Origin: Stereum hirsutum FP-91666 SS1
Taxonomy: Eukaryota; Basidiomycota; Agaricomycetes; Russulales; Stereaceae
Assembly: GCF_000264905.1 (NCBI RefSeq)
Contig: NW_006763152.1
Span: 431,173-495,172 of the forward strand
Direction of reading: 5' to 3'
Length of the DNA stretch: 64,000 nucleotides
Below are positions 61,220-64,000 of the stretch, in pieces (the stretch's first letter is position 1; every line of letters starts with the position of its first letter). The position numbers were made by a program, and so were the translations under genes. The notes beneath the pieces were generated by a model that saw only the letters and a list, made by a program, of their open reading frames with translations, was not told where the DNA came from and did not search any database.

Positions 61220-64000
61220 TCAGTCACGACGTAGGTGACCGTTTTCCTCCGCCGGGGGCTCCTCTCCGAAACTCCACGGATCGGGATCCTCGAGACCGTC
61301 CGCCGCCAAGCTCGAGCGAGTTTTTGCATCGAACGCTCTCTTTGCTGAGGGCGGATCGTAGGTATCTAAACCGAGCTCGCGATCCAGCTCCCGCAGCTCC
61401 CGCTCTTGCCGTTCCTCGTCGCCTTCTCCGTCGGCATCATCCACGGAAAATAGTAGTTGCGGCGGTTCGTGGTAAGTACCTAGATGACCGTCGATCATTG
61501 CTGCTTCGGAGGAAGTAGCCGTGTCGTTTGTATTTGACCATTCGTGACTTGCACGCGTGTGTGGATCCTAAATGTCCGTCAGACCATGACAAGGTTGAAC
61601 GAGTCATTGGGATTGCATGGTAAGGTTCGTCAGCATATATCACTAAGGACAAGCACGTCGAAGCACAGCACCAAGCAAAGAACGTTCCCATTGCGTTTGC
61701 GTATTGCAGCATCCCGCGTACGGCAGAAGACTGTTGGGACGGTCTTCCGAGAAAGCAAAGAGTAGCGAGAAAAAAACTCACGGCTTCAAGATCCATCGTT
61801 CTGGCCAACGGTACCCTTTCCTCGTCTCCACCCATTGACAATCCTCCAACTCCATCATCGTATGCACCAATGGATCCGCGACCCATTGTCAACCCCAACG
61901 CATCACTTGTTTCGTCTTCTATCACGATCGGATTTCCGTGGGCATCGAGCGGCACTGGAGATTCGATCGACTTTCGGTACTTGTGATAGGTGAAAAGCCC
62001 GATCCCTAACGAGCGGGAGCGATAGCATTCGCGTGGTGTTTATTTGGGCGTTATTGCACGTCGTCGAGTCGCGAGGGTGTTATACGGCGTGGCGTGTGGC
62101 GGGCAGGGATGACGACACGTGTGAACGAGGCACATAGACAGACAATACAAATTGGGGATATAGTCAGCGATCAAAAGAATTCACTCCTGCAAAGCGTACA
62201 CCGCCACAAAGACGATGCTTAGCCGATGAATAAATGAAATCGGTCCAACTTCTCGGGCTAAACCCACTGGTAAGCCTCCGAGAAGCACCATACGCCACAG
62301 ACCGACGGCATAATGAAAGCTGGCTGAAATACTACAGACAAAAACATCGCGATATTGGGACTGCGTCCGAACTGTAGTGTCGCCCCGATACATACCGCGT
62401 GAGAGCATCTCTGTGGCAGTTAGCGGCCGCCAGCGATGAGAAGCACGAAAGTACAAGTCGCGCGGGCATCATCCATCAAAACTCCATCAGGGCGAACAAT
62501 CGAAGCGCAAGCCGAGAAGAGCTCTTCCTCTTCCTTTGAACGAACGCATCGAGAACGCAGTTGGTTCCTTCCGCACCGCATTGGACAAGGAAGAGCAGTG
62601 CACGAAAGGTGGACCTCGGCCTGGACACTCAGCGCAATATAGGGACGAAAAGAGACCATCCATCCGCTCCACTGTGGACCACTTGAATGACACTATTGCT
62701 CAGTGCAGAGTACACACCTGTATACTCTTCCGAGTCGGATCCTCATGCGTCGAAACGCGTGCAACAAAGTGCGGGGGTGTCGAATAAAATTAGACTTGAT
62801 GGCAATGCAAACAAGGTGCCGTTCGACGGCGAACAGCAGTACTTACTGATAGCAATGGACACCTACAACTCGAATAAATTCGAGTGATGTCGCCAGCAAG
62901 ACGAACACACGAACACGACGGCAACTGTTCTCCACCGATTCTGGAGACGCGGAAGGACAATTCTAAAGGGACATTTCCCGAGCAGCATCGGATTGATGAG
63001 AGGAGACCGTTAGGGTTCTGCTCAGAGCTCAAGGCATCAAGAATGTAGGACAACCCCAAGACGACCGAGACGAGTCAACCTCTCACGCCCACGCTCCACA
63101 ACCTGCTGATATGCATATGCACTCTGATAGCTGCGTGATCTGAACACCCAGGCAGGAAGCCAGAAGCCCAGCCAGGAACAAGGGATGTTGCAGAAGTGCG
63201 AAGTGATCAACATCACTGAAGTCGGAATGTATGCACCGCACAAAAACATACTGATAGGAACCGACTGGTTTTTCCAAGACACAAAAGAAGGGAGAGGGAA
63301 CGCACCAGAGATGGCGATACTGACGCCGGTGATGTTCAAGGGCGTAAGCTCGTCACCGAAGACCCAGGCCGAGACAGTGATGGTGGCGACCTCCTTCGCT
63401 ATCCCTGCAATCGACATGGGAACGACGCCGATGCGCTGGATGATGCTATTCGAGTCAAGTCATTGCGCCCAAGTCGATGCATTCAGGATGTGGGTCGCAG
63501 CGATTGTGGAAGGTTTTAGACGCGTGTGGTGGTGGTGCCGAGCGCGAACGCGTCCACATATTGGAAAGGCAGTTTATGATGCATCAAGGGGTCGGTCAGT
63601 CATCAAGTGTGTCGGACCATACCGCATGCGAGACGAAGGCCACACACGCCACCGCCAGAGTTATGCGCATGACATGTTGCGTTTGACGGTGACAGTCATT
63701 CGAGTGACAAGAGCGCGTGGAAAAAGAGCGGAACAAAAGTAAGCAATTTATCGGGCAGGCGGGGAATATGTCTCGTAATGTCGAATAGGCGTATGACGCG
63801 GGAAAGAATGATGACAGGAAAGGAATGAGACGTACTAATACTCACTCAGCACCATACTGAAGCCCAGCATTCCAGGGATCAACAAGCTGACGCACGTGGT
63901 CGTAGCCTGTCCGACACTGCTGAACCATTTTTGTTCGCGGAACAAGCCAACCCAGTCGTCCACGAACATACTGATGACGCCGAGCGTGACGGCCATGATA
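61220..64000 (-). CDS. SLC35/triose-phosphate-type transporter, C-terminal part (partial)
   Basis: The gene continues past 64000; four exons are in view: 64000-63842, 63445-63306, 62005-61782, 61567-61220. Phases agree. Motifs: SLLIPGMLGFSMVL, IIQRIGVVPMSIAGIAKEV, FGDELTPLNITGVSIAISG/IGLFTYHKYRKS and PVPLDAHGNPIVIEDETSD, followed by a long acidic soluble tail ending ENGHLRRD. This is the C-terminal membrane portion and tail of fungal SLC35C2/Ymd8-like members of the drug/metabolite transporter superfamily, which act in Golgi or ER membranes. Substrate unknown. The intron between ISG and IGLF is 1300 nt and the one before it about 396 nt, both unusually long for this window. The conserved junction supports the splice. 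Confidence 0.8.

Overview
The window reads as nuclear DNA of a mushroom-forming basidiomycete (Agaricomycetes). Genes are dense and split by many short GT..AG introns, mostly 45 to 75 nt. Several families are typical of that group: a FunK1 protein kinase, a NACHT-TPR STAND protein, DUF6533/DUF6534-type seven-helix proteins, and a small multicopy glutamine-rich family. There are no operons, CRISPR arrays, rRNA or tRNA genes that I could recognise. Exon boundaries below come from reading splice signals and phase by eye, so single junctions may be off. Family names come from motif recognition, not from a search. | Layout. 1-1689: microsatellite and non-coding DNA. 1690-3313 (-): mitochondrial Mtf2-like protein. 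3782-5646 (+): tandem pair of a small multicopy family. 6261-9220 (+): FunK1 kinase. 10103-11481 (+): hemerythrin-like protein with lost iron ligands. 12173-12730 (-): broken phenol-hydroxylase tail. 13521-18697 (+): C2-like/NACHT/TPR protein with exact 46-residue repeats. 19110-25480: TRK potassium transporter (20571-24287) between two inverted copies of a decayed sequence. 25951-26387: MITE. 26970-29108: head-to-head pair of related membrane proteins. 30472-32754 (+): C2HC zinc-finger protein. 33980-35416 (-): F-box protein. 36366-38464 and 43362-45445 (-): two paralogous MFS transporters, with a membrane protein gene carrying an in-frame stop (39059-40519) between them. 46456-48601 (-): DUF6534-type protein. 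49505-50474: non-autonomous element flanked by TA. 52897-55318 (-): DUF6533-like protein with a 5-nt microexon. 56858-58341 (-): Zn2Cys6 transcription factor. 61220-64000 (-): C-terminal part of an SLC35/triose-phosphate-type transporter that continues past the window. | How the genes relate. This is not a pathway cluster. Its themes are membrane proteins and transporters (seven genes and one broken one), local duplication (small family, membrane pair, MFS pair, inverted repeats around TRK) and decay (phenol-hydroxylase relic, stop codons, shifted frames). The most unusual observations are at the level of gene structure: coding exons of 5, 8, 10-18 nt recur in independent genes, one intron carries a perfect 28-bp inverted repeat, and a transporter gene has a 1.3-kb intron.
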